This document shows positions 42,223 to 48,748 of a stretch of DNA of 64,000 nt, one piece after another. Within the stretch, counting starts at the first letter, position 1; every line of letters starts with the position of its first letter. This DNA comes from Deferrisoma camini S3R1. Lineage in GTDB: Bacteria > Desulfobacterota > Deferrisomatia > Deferrisomatales > Deferrisomataceae. A program made the translations under genes and the position numbers. Location of the stretch: positions 748,501 through 812,500 of the forward strand of contig NZ_JAFN01000001.1 of the NCBI RefSeq assembly GCF_000526155.1, written 5' to 3'. The notes beneath the pieces are model-generated. The model worked only from the letters and a program-made list of their open reading frames with translations, did no database searches and had not been told where the DNA came from.

Positions 42223-43287
42223 GCGCATGAAATGTAAACGGAGAACAGACAACCGATCGCTCGACAAAAAAGCTCAGGAAGCCTTGCGCATCCGGGTGGT
42301 GCGCCAGGTACGCGAAGGGGTCAGCCCTGAGCAACTCGCCAAGACCCTGGACATCAATCCGCGGACGATCTACCGCTGGATCGAGCGCTTCCATTACGGG
42401 GGCGAGGAGGCGCTTCGAAACAAGCCCAAGACGGGGCGGCCTCCGAAGCTGACGGCGGCGCAGATGGCATGGATCGCCCACACGGTCCGAGACAAGAACC
42501 CGCAGCAGATGAGCTTTCCGTTTGCCCTGTGGACGTTGGGCATGATTCGAGAGTTGATCCGCTGGAAGTTTGGGGTTCGGTTGAGCGAAGTCTCGGTGGG
42601 GCGGGTGATGCGGGCCTTGGGGTTCACGCCGCAGAGGCCGCTTCACCGGGCGTACCAGCAGAACCCGGCCTTGGTGGAGAAGTGGCGGGAGGAGGAGTAC
42701 CCGAAGATCCGCAAACGGGCGCGCAAGGAGAACGCCCTGATCTTCTTTGCGGACGAGTCTGGGATCCGGTCGGACTACCACAAGGGGCACACGTGGGCGG
42801 AGGCGGGGCGCACGCCGGTGGTGAAGGCGACGGGGAAGCGCTTTTCGGTGAACATGCTCTCGGCCGTGAGCCCTCGGGGTGAGTTTCGGTTCATGGTGCA
42901 CGAGGGCACGGTGACGGCGGAGGTGTTTTGCACGTTCTTGAGGCGGTTGGCCGCCGGGGTGGAGCAGAAGATCTTCCTGATCGTGGATCGGCATGCGATT
43001 CACCGTGCCAAAAGGGTTCGGGAGTTGTTGGAGGAGATGGACGGGAAGATCACGCTGTTTTTCCTTCCGCCGTACTCGCCGGAACTCAATCCAGACGAAC
43101 TGGTGTGGTCGCAGGTGAAGCGGCGAGTGGCCCGGGAGTTGATGCAATCGAAGGAGGACCTGAAGGCTCGGGTCCTCTCCGCCCTGCGCTCGTTGCAGCG
43201 GATGCCAGACAAGATTCGAGGGTTTTTCCTGGCCCCAAGTTGCCGATACGCCGCGTAGGGAATTGGCAATACTTTTGTAGGTATTAG
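42184..43287. mobile_element. IS630-family insertion sequence, 1104 bp
   Basis: Terminal inverted repeats of 23 bp with two mismatches: CTAAGACCTTC-AAAAGTATTGCC at the left, CTAATACCTAC-AAAAGTATTGCC as complement of the right end (43265-43287). It is flanked by TA on both sides (42182-42183, 43288-43289), the target duplication of the IS630/Tc1 group. One intact transposase gene inside. It is inserted in the last codons of the deacetylase gene. Confidence 0.9.
42227..43258 (+). CDS. IS630-family transposase
   Basis: 343 residues. N-terminal helix-turn-helix (GVSPEQLAKTLDINPRTIYR), a GRPPKL linker, then the DDE core FFADESGIRSD, IFLIVDRHAIHRA and PPYSPELNPDELVWS. Start ATG 42227. Full length and apparently functional; same strand as the gene it interrupts. 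Confidence 0.94.
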   Translation: MKCKRRTDNRSLDKKAQEALRIRVVRQVREGVSPEQLAKTLDINPRTIYRWIERFHYGGEEALRNKPKTGRPPKLTAAQMAWIAHTVRDKNPQQMSFPFALWTLGMIRELIRWKFGVRLSEVSVGRVMRALGFTPQRPLHRAYQQNPALVEKWREEEYPKIRKRARKENALIFFADESGIRSDYHKGHTWAEAGRTPVVKATGKRFSVNMLSAVSPRGEFRFMVHEGTVTAEVFCTFLRRLAAGVEQKIFLIVDRHAIHRAKRVRELLEEMDGKITLFFLPPYSPELNPDELVWSQVKRRVARELMQSKEDLKARVLSALRSLQRMPDKIRGFFLAPSCRYAA

Positions 43288-43350
43288 TAACAGTCGCTGT
43301 GGCGCGTCGGCGTTGGCAAGCTTCGAAACGGGATTCTCGTGACGGGTGAC

Positions 43351-43667
43351 CTGCCCTTTAGCCACAGTTGACACCGTGGGTTCCCAGGCGACCCAGGGAG
43401 ACGCTACAGGCAGGGAGAAGTCATAAGAATGCCAGGCAATATCAACATATTAGATCTACTCGTGCACTTTGGGGTAGCCGGGCCTTCCGGTTCGCTTTCA
43501 GGCTCGAAGAGTATCGCTTCTGGCTTCAAGAGTGCCTCTCTTGCACAACGCCCTCAAGGCGTGATGCGGCCATTCCAGAAAAACGCCACGGGACTAACGG
43601 ATTCTCGGCCCATCGCGCCCTGTGGCCCCAAGGTCATGCCACGGTGTCAACTGTGTCCAAGGGACAG
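43351..43667. mobile_element. MITE-like element, 317 bp, with 29-bp inverted ends
   Basis: The left end at 43351-43379 and the complement of 43639-43667 match at 25 of 29 positions: both begin CTG and share an unbroken CACAGTTGACACCGTGG. Exact 9-bp direct repeats ACGGGTGAC lie immediately outside (43342-43350, 43668-43676). It is too short for a transposase; a plus-strand frame from 43429 is uncharacterised and runs through the right end into repeat DNA. I read it as a non-autonomous element or deletion derivative of an IS. It sits just behind the former stop codon of the deacetylase gene. Confidence 0.85.
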
Positions 43668-43700
43668 ACGGGTGACGGGGGAGGGCGACAGGCGCGCACT

Positions 43701-43858
43701 TTGGGAAGTTAGGACGGATGGGGCCGTGAATCGTGAATCGTAAATCGTGAATGGTTGGAAAGGCCGCTGGTCGTTGGTCGTGAGTCGTTGGGACGGCACG
43801 ACCAACGACAAACCACCTGCGACGAACGGCCTTTCCGCCTCCCAGCGTGCCAGCGGAG
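43701..43858. repeat. Composite repeat block forming a long dyad, downstream of Rpn copy 1
   Basis: GTGAATC/GTAAATC units (stop-bearing orientation on the plus strand) lead into a nested palindrome: outer arms GGAAAGGCCG (43757-43766) and CGGCCTTTCC (43827-43836), inner arms GTCGTTGGTCGTG (43770-43782) and CACGACCAACGAC (43797-43809). All arm pairs are perfect. It could fold as a stem-loop in RNA downstream of the minus-strand Rpn gene. Confidence 0.85.
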
Positions 43859-43865
43859 GATGTCC

Positions 43866-44150
43866 TCAGCCCAAAACGATTCGCAGGGCCTTGCGGAACG
43901 CGTCGAGGTTTTCGACCCGCACGGCCTGTCGGAGGAGGATCTTGAGCTTTGCCGGGTCGTCGGCCAGTCGCACCCGGTCCACGATGTCCCCCGGCACGGG
44001 CTCGAACCGCGCCTCCAAGGCGTCGATCACGTCCTCCCGGGCCGCCTTGATCTGTCCCTCCATCAACCCCTGCTGAAGCCCCTGCTGGAGTCCCCGCTGG
44101 AGCCCCTTCTCCATTCCCTGTTCGATCCACTTCTGGGCGATGGTCGGCAT
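43866..44150 (-). CDS. Probable intragenic short Rpn product (RpnS-like), copy 1
   Basis: 94 residues in the frame of the long Rpn gene, starting at ATG 44150-44148 (PTIAQKWIEQGMEKG). Directly upstream is a strong ribosome site AAGGAGAGGAG (complement of 44154-44164), unusual inside a coding region. Reported Rpn systems use such internal initiation to make the antitoxin; here it is inferred from the site and the matching site in copy 2. Confidence 0.55.
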   Translation of the reverse strand: MPTIAQKWIEQGMEKGLQRGLQQGLQQGLMEGQIKAAREDVIDALEARFEPVPGDIVDRVRLADDPAKLKILLRQAVRVENLDAFRKALRIVLG

Positions 44151-44888
44151 GATCTCCTCTCCTTTCGCCCCCAGAGCCTCGGTGACCGCCCGCTCCAGAT
44201 CGGCCGGGCCCACCGTGTCCGTCGCCACCGTCACGTAGCGTAGCAGTACCTCCACCGCCTCCAAACCCGAGGCCGTGTCCACCAACTCCCTCAGCAGTCC
44301 CAACGCCCGGGGCAGCGCCTGCCTCAGGTCCTCCCGAAAGATGTGCTTCAACACCAGCAGCGACGCCTGCAGAATCGCCGCCCCCCGGATCTCTTCGTCC
44401 CCATACCGCCCCAGGTCGCACAACTCGTACCGAAGCCGGGGTTGATAGGCTGCGAGCCCCTCCGGCGCCTCCACCAGATCCCCCACGTCCCGCGGCGCTC
44501 TCCACTCGGATCTACCATGATACAGCACCACCGGGATCACCGCGGGCAGCCCGTTCACGCCGGTTTCCCTGAGCGCCCGCTCCCACAGCCGTACGATGTA
44601 CCTGAGCACTTGGAAGGCCGCGAATCGGTCCGGGTGGCTCTTGTGCTCGATCAGCACGTACACATAGGCGTCGCTGCCGTCCTTCAGGCTCACCGAGAAC
44701 ACGGCGTCGGCCAGGTGCTCCCTCAGTTCCGGGTCCACGAACGAGCCGGGTACCGGCTCCAGGGTGTTCAGATCCACGCACTCCACGACCTCGGTGGGCA
44801 GGTAGTGTCGCACGAAGTCCCGGGCAGCCTCGGGCCGGGCGAATAGGTCGCGGAAAAACCGGTCATGGGGCGTCTGAAGGTCGGCCAT
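43866..44888 (-). CDS. Rpn-family recombination-promoting nuclease/toxin, copy 1
   Basis: 340 residues. Transposase_31/Rpn family: PHDRFFRDLFARPEAARDFV at the start, PD-(D/E)xK-type core LADAVFSVSLKDG...VYVLIEHKSHPD near residues 60-85, PVVLYHGRSEW. The C-terminal part has a variable repeat region KGLQRGLQQGLQQGLMEGQ. In E. coli the long Rpn protein is a DNase with a role in phage defence and is restrained by a short protein made from an internal start; the same arrangement is seen here (internal ATG at 44150). A nearly parallel copy lies at 46421. It is bounded by composite repeats on both sides, and about 100 bp of upstream DNA is shared with copy 2. Confidence 0.88.
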   Translation of the reverse strand: MADLQTPHDRFFRDLFARPEAARDFVRHYLPTEVVECVDLNTLEPVPGSFVDPELREHLADAVFSVSLKDGSDAYVYVLIEHKSHPDRFAAFQVLRYIVRLWERALRETGVNGLPAVIPVVLYHGRSEWRAPRDVGDLVEAPEGLAAYQPRLRYELCDLGRYGDEEIRGAAILQASLLVLKHIFREDLRQALPRALGLLRELVDTASGLEAVEVLLRYVTVATDTVGPADLERAVTEALGAKGEEIMPTIAQKWIEQGMEKGLQRGLQQGLQQGLMEGQIKAAREDVIDALEARFEPVPGDIVDRVRLADDPAKLKILLRQAVRVENLDAFRKALRIVLG

Positions 44889-44977
44889 GGGCGTAGTCTA
44901 CCCTGACCCGACGCATTCGAAAAGGCCGCAGCGGGACCGGCTTCGGGCTCACGCGACGCCCCGACGCACCGGAATAG

Positions 44978-45325
44978 CCGTTCGTGGTTGATCGTCCGTC
45001 GCAGGTCGTGGGTCGGCCACCACGAACGACCTCCGACGAACGACCAACGGCAGTTGGGATGCCGTGTGGACGCTGGGAGGTGCGGACGTGCGAACGGTAT
45101 TCCGTGTGGACGCTAGGACGTGCGGACGTGCGAACGGTATTCCGTGTGGACGTTTGGACGTGCGAACGTGCGAACGGAACGTCCCAACGTCCCAACGACT
45201 CACGACCAGCGATTCACCATTCACCATTCACGATTCACGGCCCCATCCGTCCCAACGTCCTAGCGTCCCAACGTCCTAGCGTCCTAACGTCCCCCGCCCC
45301 GTGGCGTCGTTGCGCCGTGGCGGGA
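44978..45325. repeat. Composite 7/8-bp repeat block between Rpn copy 1 and the PIN gene
   Basis: The 387-bp gap 44889-45275 and the 3' end of the PIN gene are built almost wholly of repeats: GGTCGTT/CGACCTC units, two near-exact runs of GGACGTGCGAACGGTATTCC-type sequence, CGTCCCAA units, ACTCACGACCAGCGATTCAC, GGCCCCATCCGTC, CGTCCTAG units and GTGGCGTCGTTGCGCCGTGG. The first about 90 bases (44889-44985) are shared with the upstream region of Rpn copy 2. Confidence 0.88.
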
Positions 45326-45731
45326 GATCCGTGGGCCAAATCTCGAAGCCGGCGAGTTGGAAGTGGCGGTCGTAGGTGAACGCACGCCGAAGTCTGGCTT
45401 GATCCATGAGAACGAAGGAAATGCAGTCGGTGTAACTGACCGCCTGGTCGCCGAATTTCTCGAACAGGCTGACCGCTTTTTCTTCTTCCTCAGGGCCTGG
45501 GCGAAGAATGGTCAGTCGTGCAGACGACAGGATGGCTCGGGCCCGGTCGGCGGCGAACCGGTACGTGGTTCGGCGGGCCAGGAGGGTGAAGAGCTCGTCG
45601 AGGACGAAGTTGCTGGTGAATACAGGGCCGGAGGTGGTTTCCAGTTCTTTCCAGGCGAGGCGTGCCGAGGAATGGTATTGGTCTCGGGCCACGTAGCGGG
45701 CGAAGAAGGCGCCCGTGTCGACGTAGGTCAT
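45276..45731 (-). CDS. PIN-domain ribonuclease toxin (VapC-like)
   Basis: 151 residues. PIN motifs: TYVDTGAFFARYV (first Asp), TSNFVLDELFTLLARR (Glu), and VSYTDCISFVLM (Asp pair region), then RAFTYDRHFQLAGFEIW. Endoribonuclease toxin; partner antitoxin encoded just upstream with a 4-base overlap. It is not closely similar to the vapC copies elsewhere in the island. Its last residues (RRNDATGRGTLGR) are translated from the GTGGCGTCGTTGCG and 8-bp repeats, so the C-terminus has been replaced or extended by repeat DNA. Confidence 0.85.
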   Translation of the reverse strand: MTYVDTGAFFARYVARDQYHSSARLAWKELETTSGPVFTSNFVLDELFTLLARRTTYRFAADRARAILSSARLTILRPGPEEEEKAVSLFEKFGDQAVSYTDCISFVLMDQARLRRAFTYDRHFQLAGFEIWPTDLPPRRNDATGRGTLGR

Positions 45732-45958
45732 GCCCCTTCACCGTAGAGGTACCGGTCGTGTTCCGCGGCCATGTCGGCGGGGCCCGAGTCTTCATAGACG
45801 GCGTCGTCCGCGAAGAAGGGATCGAGCCCCCGAGGTTCCTCGAGAAAGCGGGCGAGGGAGCGGCGAATGAGTTCGCCGAGAGAAATCCCCTCGGCCTCGG
45901 CTCGTTGCCGAGCGCGGTGAATCAATGCGTCGTCGAGCATGATCGTGGTGCGATGCAT
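45728..45958 (-). CDS. Ribbon-helix-helix antitoxin of the PIN pair
   Basis: 76 residues. HRTTIMLDDALIHRARQRAE is an RHH strand-helix, GISLGELIRRSLARFLEE the second helix, and the acidic tail wraps the toxin. Start ATG at 45958; the longer frame upstream lacks a good start. Encoded directly before the PIN toxin, overlapping it by 4 bases. It presumably represses the pair. Confidence 0.85.
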   Translation of the reverse strand: MHRTTIMLDDALIHRARQRAEAEGISLGELIRRSLARFLEEPRGLDPFFADDAVYEDSGPADMAAEHDRYLYGEGA

Positions 45959-46084
45959 GGTGCGCCTCCTGGATGCCACAACGATAGCGCCATAACTGAG
46001 CCACGACAAGGGCTGGAGCCGGGATGAGAAGGCCGTGCGTCCCAGGTCGCTCGTGGTTGGTCGTGGGAAAGGCCGTGACGGGTG

Positions 46085-46410
46085 GCGACGCCTCGCGTCG
46101 GCTGGGAGGCTGGAACGCTAGGAGGCTAGGAAGCGGAAAGGCAGGGCTGGCTGTTCGTCGTCGGTGGTTGAAGGTGTACAATGTACGCGACCGGCGATTT
46201 ACGACCTGCGGCAGTTCAGATGACGTGCGGACGGTATTACGTGTGGACGCTAGGACGTGCGAACGAGCGGACGGTATTCCGTGTGGACGTTTGGACGTGC
46301 GGACGTGCGAACGGAACGTCCCAACGTCCCAACGACTCACGACCAGCGATTCACCATTCACCATTCACGATTCACGGCCCCATCCGTCCTAGCGTCCCAG
46401 CGTGCCAGCG
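46085..46410. repeat. Composite repeat block between RHH/PIN and Rpn copy 2
   Basis: The 462-bp gap 45959-46420 holds no gene. It has GGAGGCTA/GGAACGCTA-type 8-bp units near 46100-46135, ACGACCTGCGGCAGTT, then GGACGTGCGAACG runs, CGTCCCAA units, GATTCAC/CATTCACC units, GGCCCCATCCGTC, and CCCAGCGTGCCAGCGG, which also ends the block before Rpn copy 1. Confidence 0.88.
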
Positions 46411-46420
46411 GAGGGCGTCC

Positions 46421-46681
46421 TCAGCCCAAAACGATTCGCAGGGCCTCGCGGAACGCGTCGAGGTTTTCGACCCGCACGGCCTGTCGGAGGAGGATCTTGA
46501 GCTTTGCCGGGTCGTCGGCCAGGCGCACCCGGTCCACGATGTCCCCCGGCACGGGCTCGAACCGAGCTTCCAGGGCTTCCAGCACGCTTTCTCGGGCGGC
46601 TTCCAGCCGGCCCTCCTGAACTCCCTGCTGAAGGCCCTTCGTCCTCCCCTCTTCGATCCATTTCTCGGCCAGCGTCGGCAT
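46421..46681 (-). CDS. Probable intragenic short Rpn product (RpnS-like), copy 2
   Basis: 86 residues in frame with the long gene, starting PTLAEKWIEEGRTKG at ATG 46681-46679. The ribosome site GAAGGAGAAGAG (complement of 46685-46696) is at the same distance as in copy 1. The short products of the two copies differ by eight residues, all in the Gly/Leu/Gln repeat region. Inferred from sequence only. Confidence 0.55.
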   Translation of the reverse strand: MPTLAEKWIEEGRTKGLQQGVQEGRLEAARESVLEALEARFEPVPGDIVDRVRLADDPAKLKILLRQAVRVENLDAFREALRIVLG

Positions 46682-47419
46682 GATCTCTTCTCCTTCGGGC
46701 CCAAGAGCCGCTGTGAGGGCGTTTCGGATTTCCTCCGGACCCACCCGATCGGTGGCCGTGGCCACGTACCGGAGCATCACCTCCACCGCTTCGAGCCCGG
46801 TCTGGGACTGGCAGAGGTCTGCCAGGAGTCCCAGGGCCCGCGAGAGCGCCTCCCCCAGGTCGTCGTGGAAGATGTGCTTCATGACCAGCAGCGACGCCTG
46901 GAGGATCGCGGTCCCACGGATCTCCTCGTCCGCGTACCGGCCCAGGTCACAAAGCAGGTAACGAAGCTCCGGCTGATACGCGCGCAGGATTTCGGGGGCG
47001 TTCAGGAGCTCCGAGAGCCGCTCCGGTACCCGCCAGGGGGGTCGGCCGTGGTACAGGACCACCGGGATCACCGGCGGAAGGCCGGGCTGCCCGGTCTCCC
47101 GGAAGGTTTTCTCCCACAACCGGACGACGTAGCGCAGCACCTGGAGTGCCGTGAGCCGGTCCGGGTAGCTCTTGTGCTCGATGAGCACGTACACGAAGGC
47201 CTCGCCCCCATCCTTGAGGCCCACGGTGAACACGGCGTCGGCCTGGTGGCTGCGCAGATCGGGGTCGACGAACGTGCCGGGCACGGTGGTCACCGTGTCG
47301 AGGTCGAGGGCCGCCGTGACTTCCGACGGGAGGTAGTGGCGCACGAACTCCCGGGCCGCGTCCGGTCGTGCGAAGAGATCCCGGAAGAACCGATCGTGGG
47401 GGGACTGGAGGTCGGCCAT
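46421..47419 (-). CDS. Rpn-family recombination-promoting nuclease/toxin, copy 2
   Basis: 332 residues, same build as copy 1: PHDRFFRDLFARPDAAREFV, QADAVFTVGLKDG...VYVLIEHKSYPD catalytic region, PVVLYHGRPPW. The last about 55 codons (FEPVPGDIVDRVRLADDPAK to RIVLG) are nearly the same as copy 1 down to the DNA, while the middle has diverged. The repeat region is shorter (TKGLQQGVQEGRLEAARES). An internal ATG at 46681 with a strong ribosome site is present here too. Strong divergence in the middle with near-identity at the ends suggests recombination between copies. Confidence 0.88.
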   Translation of the reverse strand: MADLQSPHDRFFRDLFARPDAAREFVRHYLPSEVTAALDLDTVTTVPGTFVDPDLRSHQADAVFTVGLKDGGEAFVYVLIEHKSYPDRLTALQVLRYVVRLWEKTFRETGQPGLPPVIPVVLYHGRPPWRVPERLSELLNAPEILRAYQPELRYLLCDLGRYADEEIRGTAILQASLLVMKHIFHDDLGEALSRALGLLADLCQSQTGLEAVEVMLRYVATATDRVGPEEIRNALTAALGPEGEEIMPTLAEKWIEEGRTKGLQQGVQEGRLEAARESVLEALEARFEPVPGDIVDRVRLADDPAKLKILLRQAVRVENLDAFREALRIVLG

Positions 47420-47513
47420 GGGCGTAGTCTACCCTGACCCGACGCAATCGAAAAGGTCGCAGCGTGACCGACTTCGGGCTCACGCAACGCCCCGAAGCAC
47501 CGGAATAGCCGTC

Positions 47514-47770
47514 CGTCGTAGGTCGTAGGTCGTGGGTCGGCTACCACGAACGACCGGGGGCAGTTGACACCACGAACGACCTCCGACGAACGACCAACGG
47601 CAGTTGGGATGCCGTGTGGACGCTGGGACGTGCGGACGTGCGAACGGAACGTCCCAACGTCCCAACGACTCACGACCAGCGATTCACCATTCACCATTCA
47701 CGGCCCCATCCGTCCTAGCGTCCTAACGTCCCAACGTTCCCCGCCCCGTGGCGTCGTTGCGCCGTGGCGT
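47514..47770. repeat. Composite repeat block between Rpn copy 2 and vapBC copy 2
   Basis: GTCGTAGGTCGTAGGTCGT units, ACGAACGACC units, GGCAGTTGACACC, GGACGTGCGAACGG, CGTCCCAACG, ACTCACGACCAGCGATTCAC, GGCCCCATCCGTC, CGTCCTAA units and GTGGCGTCGTTGCGCCGTGG in the same order as before vapBC copy 1. From about 47640 on, the block and the following operon are a near-duplicate of 36815-37510. Confidence 0.88.
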
Positions 47771-47814
47771 GAGATCTGGGGTTTGGAAAGGGGGCGACAT
47801 CGCCCGGCCAGCGT

Positions 47815-47854
47815 TTGTCGGGTGCCGGATCTTGTGCTATCAATGGTGATATCA
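47815..47854 (+). promoter_or_regulatory. Probable vapBC promoter and operator, copy 2
   Basis: TTGTCG (47815-47820) and TATCAA (47838-47843) with 17-base spacing, followed by the palindrome TGATATCA (47847-47854). Same as in front of copy 1; likely the autoregulated promoter. Confidence 0.55.
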
Positions 47855-47882
47855 TTCCCCTTGGCTTCGCAGGATGGATCCC

Positions 47883-48113
47883 ATGGCTCAGGTGATCGTG
47901 CGCAACCTCGACGATCGGGTGGTCCGTGCCCTCAAGGCGCGGGCCGCGCTTCACGGCAGGGCTCTGGAGCAGGAGCTCCGGGAGATCCTGACCCGGGCCA
48001 GCGAACTCAGCCCGGAGGAGCGGCTGGGGCTGGTGGACCGGATTCGGGCCATGGCGCCGCGTCCCTCCACGGACAGCGCGGATCTGATTCGCGAGGATCG
48101 GGATTCACGATGA
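47883..48113 (+). CDS. FitA/VapB-like ribbon-helix-helix antitoxin, copy 2
   Basis: 76 residues, differing from copy 1 by one residue near the C-terminus (STDSADLI instead of STDSVDLI). RHH domain AQVIVRNLDDRVVRALKARA, toxin-binding tail behind it. ATG 47883 chosen, AGGA eight bases upstream. Overlaps the toxin start by 4 bases. With its toxin intact, this is the functional operon of the two. Confidence 0.9.
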   Translation: MAQVIVRNLDDRVVRALKARAALHGRALEQELREILTRASELSPEERLGLVDRIRAMAPRPSTDSADLIREDRDSR

Positions 48114-48538
48114 TCTGCGTGGTGGATGCGTCGGTCGCGGCCAAGTGGTTCTTTGACGAGCCGTTGACCCCCAACGCCAGGGCGGTGCTCGGCCGGCACG
48201 AGGGGCTCATCGCGCCGGATCTGGTGCTGCTGGAGGTCGCGAACGTCGCTTGGAAGCGGGTGGCTCGGGGTGAGGCTGCACCGGAGCACATGAAGGCGGT
48301 GGTGGATGCTTTGCCCCATCTGTTCTCCCTACTGGTCCCCGCCACCGAGGTTCTTGCCGAGGCCGCGGAGACGGCGATCCGCCTCGGCCATGCCGTGTAC
48401 GACTGCGCGTATCTGGCCTTGGCTCGAAAGCGCAACGTGCCCCTCGTGACGGCAGACCACCGGCTGAAGGCGCGGGCCGGCGCAGGGGGCTGGGAGGGCG
48501 AGATCATCGCGCTGGAGGAGGTTCCGCCCCTGGATTGA
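48110..48538 (+). CDS. VapC-like PIN toxin, intact copy 2
   Basis: 142 residues. PIN residues: D in CVVDASVAAKW, E in LVLLEVANVAWK, D in HAVYDCAYLALARK and D in LVTADHRLKA. RNase toxin expected to cleave RNA when released from the antitoxin. Complete, with a normal acidic C-terminus (ALEEVPPLD) that copy 1 lacks. It shows what copy 1 looked like before the IS21 insertion. Confidence 0.92.
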   Translation: MICVVDASVAAKWFFDEPLTPNARAVLGRHEGLIAPDLVLLEVANVAWKRVARGEAAPEHMKAVVDALPHLFSLLVPATEVLAEAAETAIRLGHAVYDCAYLALARKRNVPLVTADHRLKARAGAGGWEGEIIALEEVPPLD

Positions 48539-48559
48539 AGGGGTGAGAACTGCCCGACA

Positions 48560-48748
48560 TCTGCCACGGTTCACGACCAACGACCCACGGCAGTTGGGGT
48601 GCCGTGCGGACGCTGGGACGTGCGAACGAGCGGACGGAACGTCCCAACGACTCACGACCAGCGATTCACCATTCACCATTCACGATTCACGGCCCCATCC
48701 GTCCCAGCGTCCGCACGTCCCACCGTCCTAACGATTCACGGCAGTTTA
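48560..48748. repeat. Composite 7/8-bp repeat block after vapBC copy 2
   Basis: CACGACCAACGACC, GGCAGTTGGGGTGCCG, GGACGCTGGGACGTGCGAACG, CGTCCCAACGA, CATTCACC/GATTCAC units, GGCCCCATCCGTC, CGTCCGCACG and CGTCCTAACG. It closes the accessory island. Confidence 0.88.

Noticed and set aside
43429-43743. Plus-strand frame of 104 codons inside the MITE-like element
   Set aside because: No domain, ends in the 7-bp array (AVNRES), and crosses the element's right boundary. Not reported as a gene.
559-48748. Repeat arrays as CRISPR
   Set aside because: Units are 7-9 bp, contiguous and degenerate, without regularly sized unique spacers; no cas genes are present.
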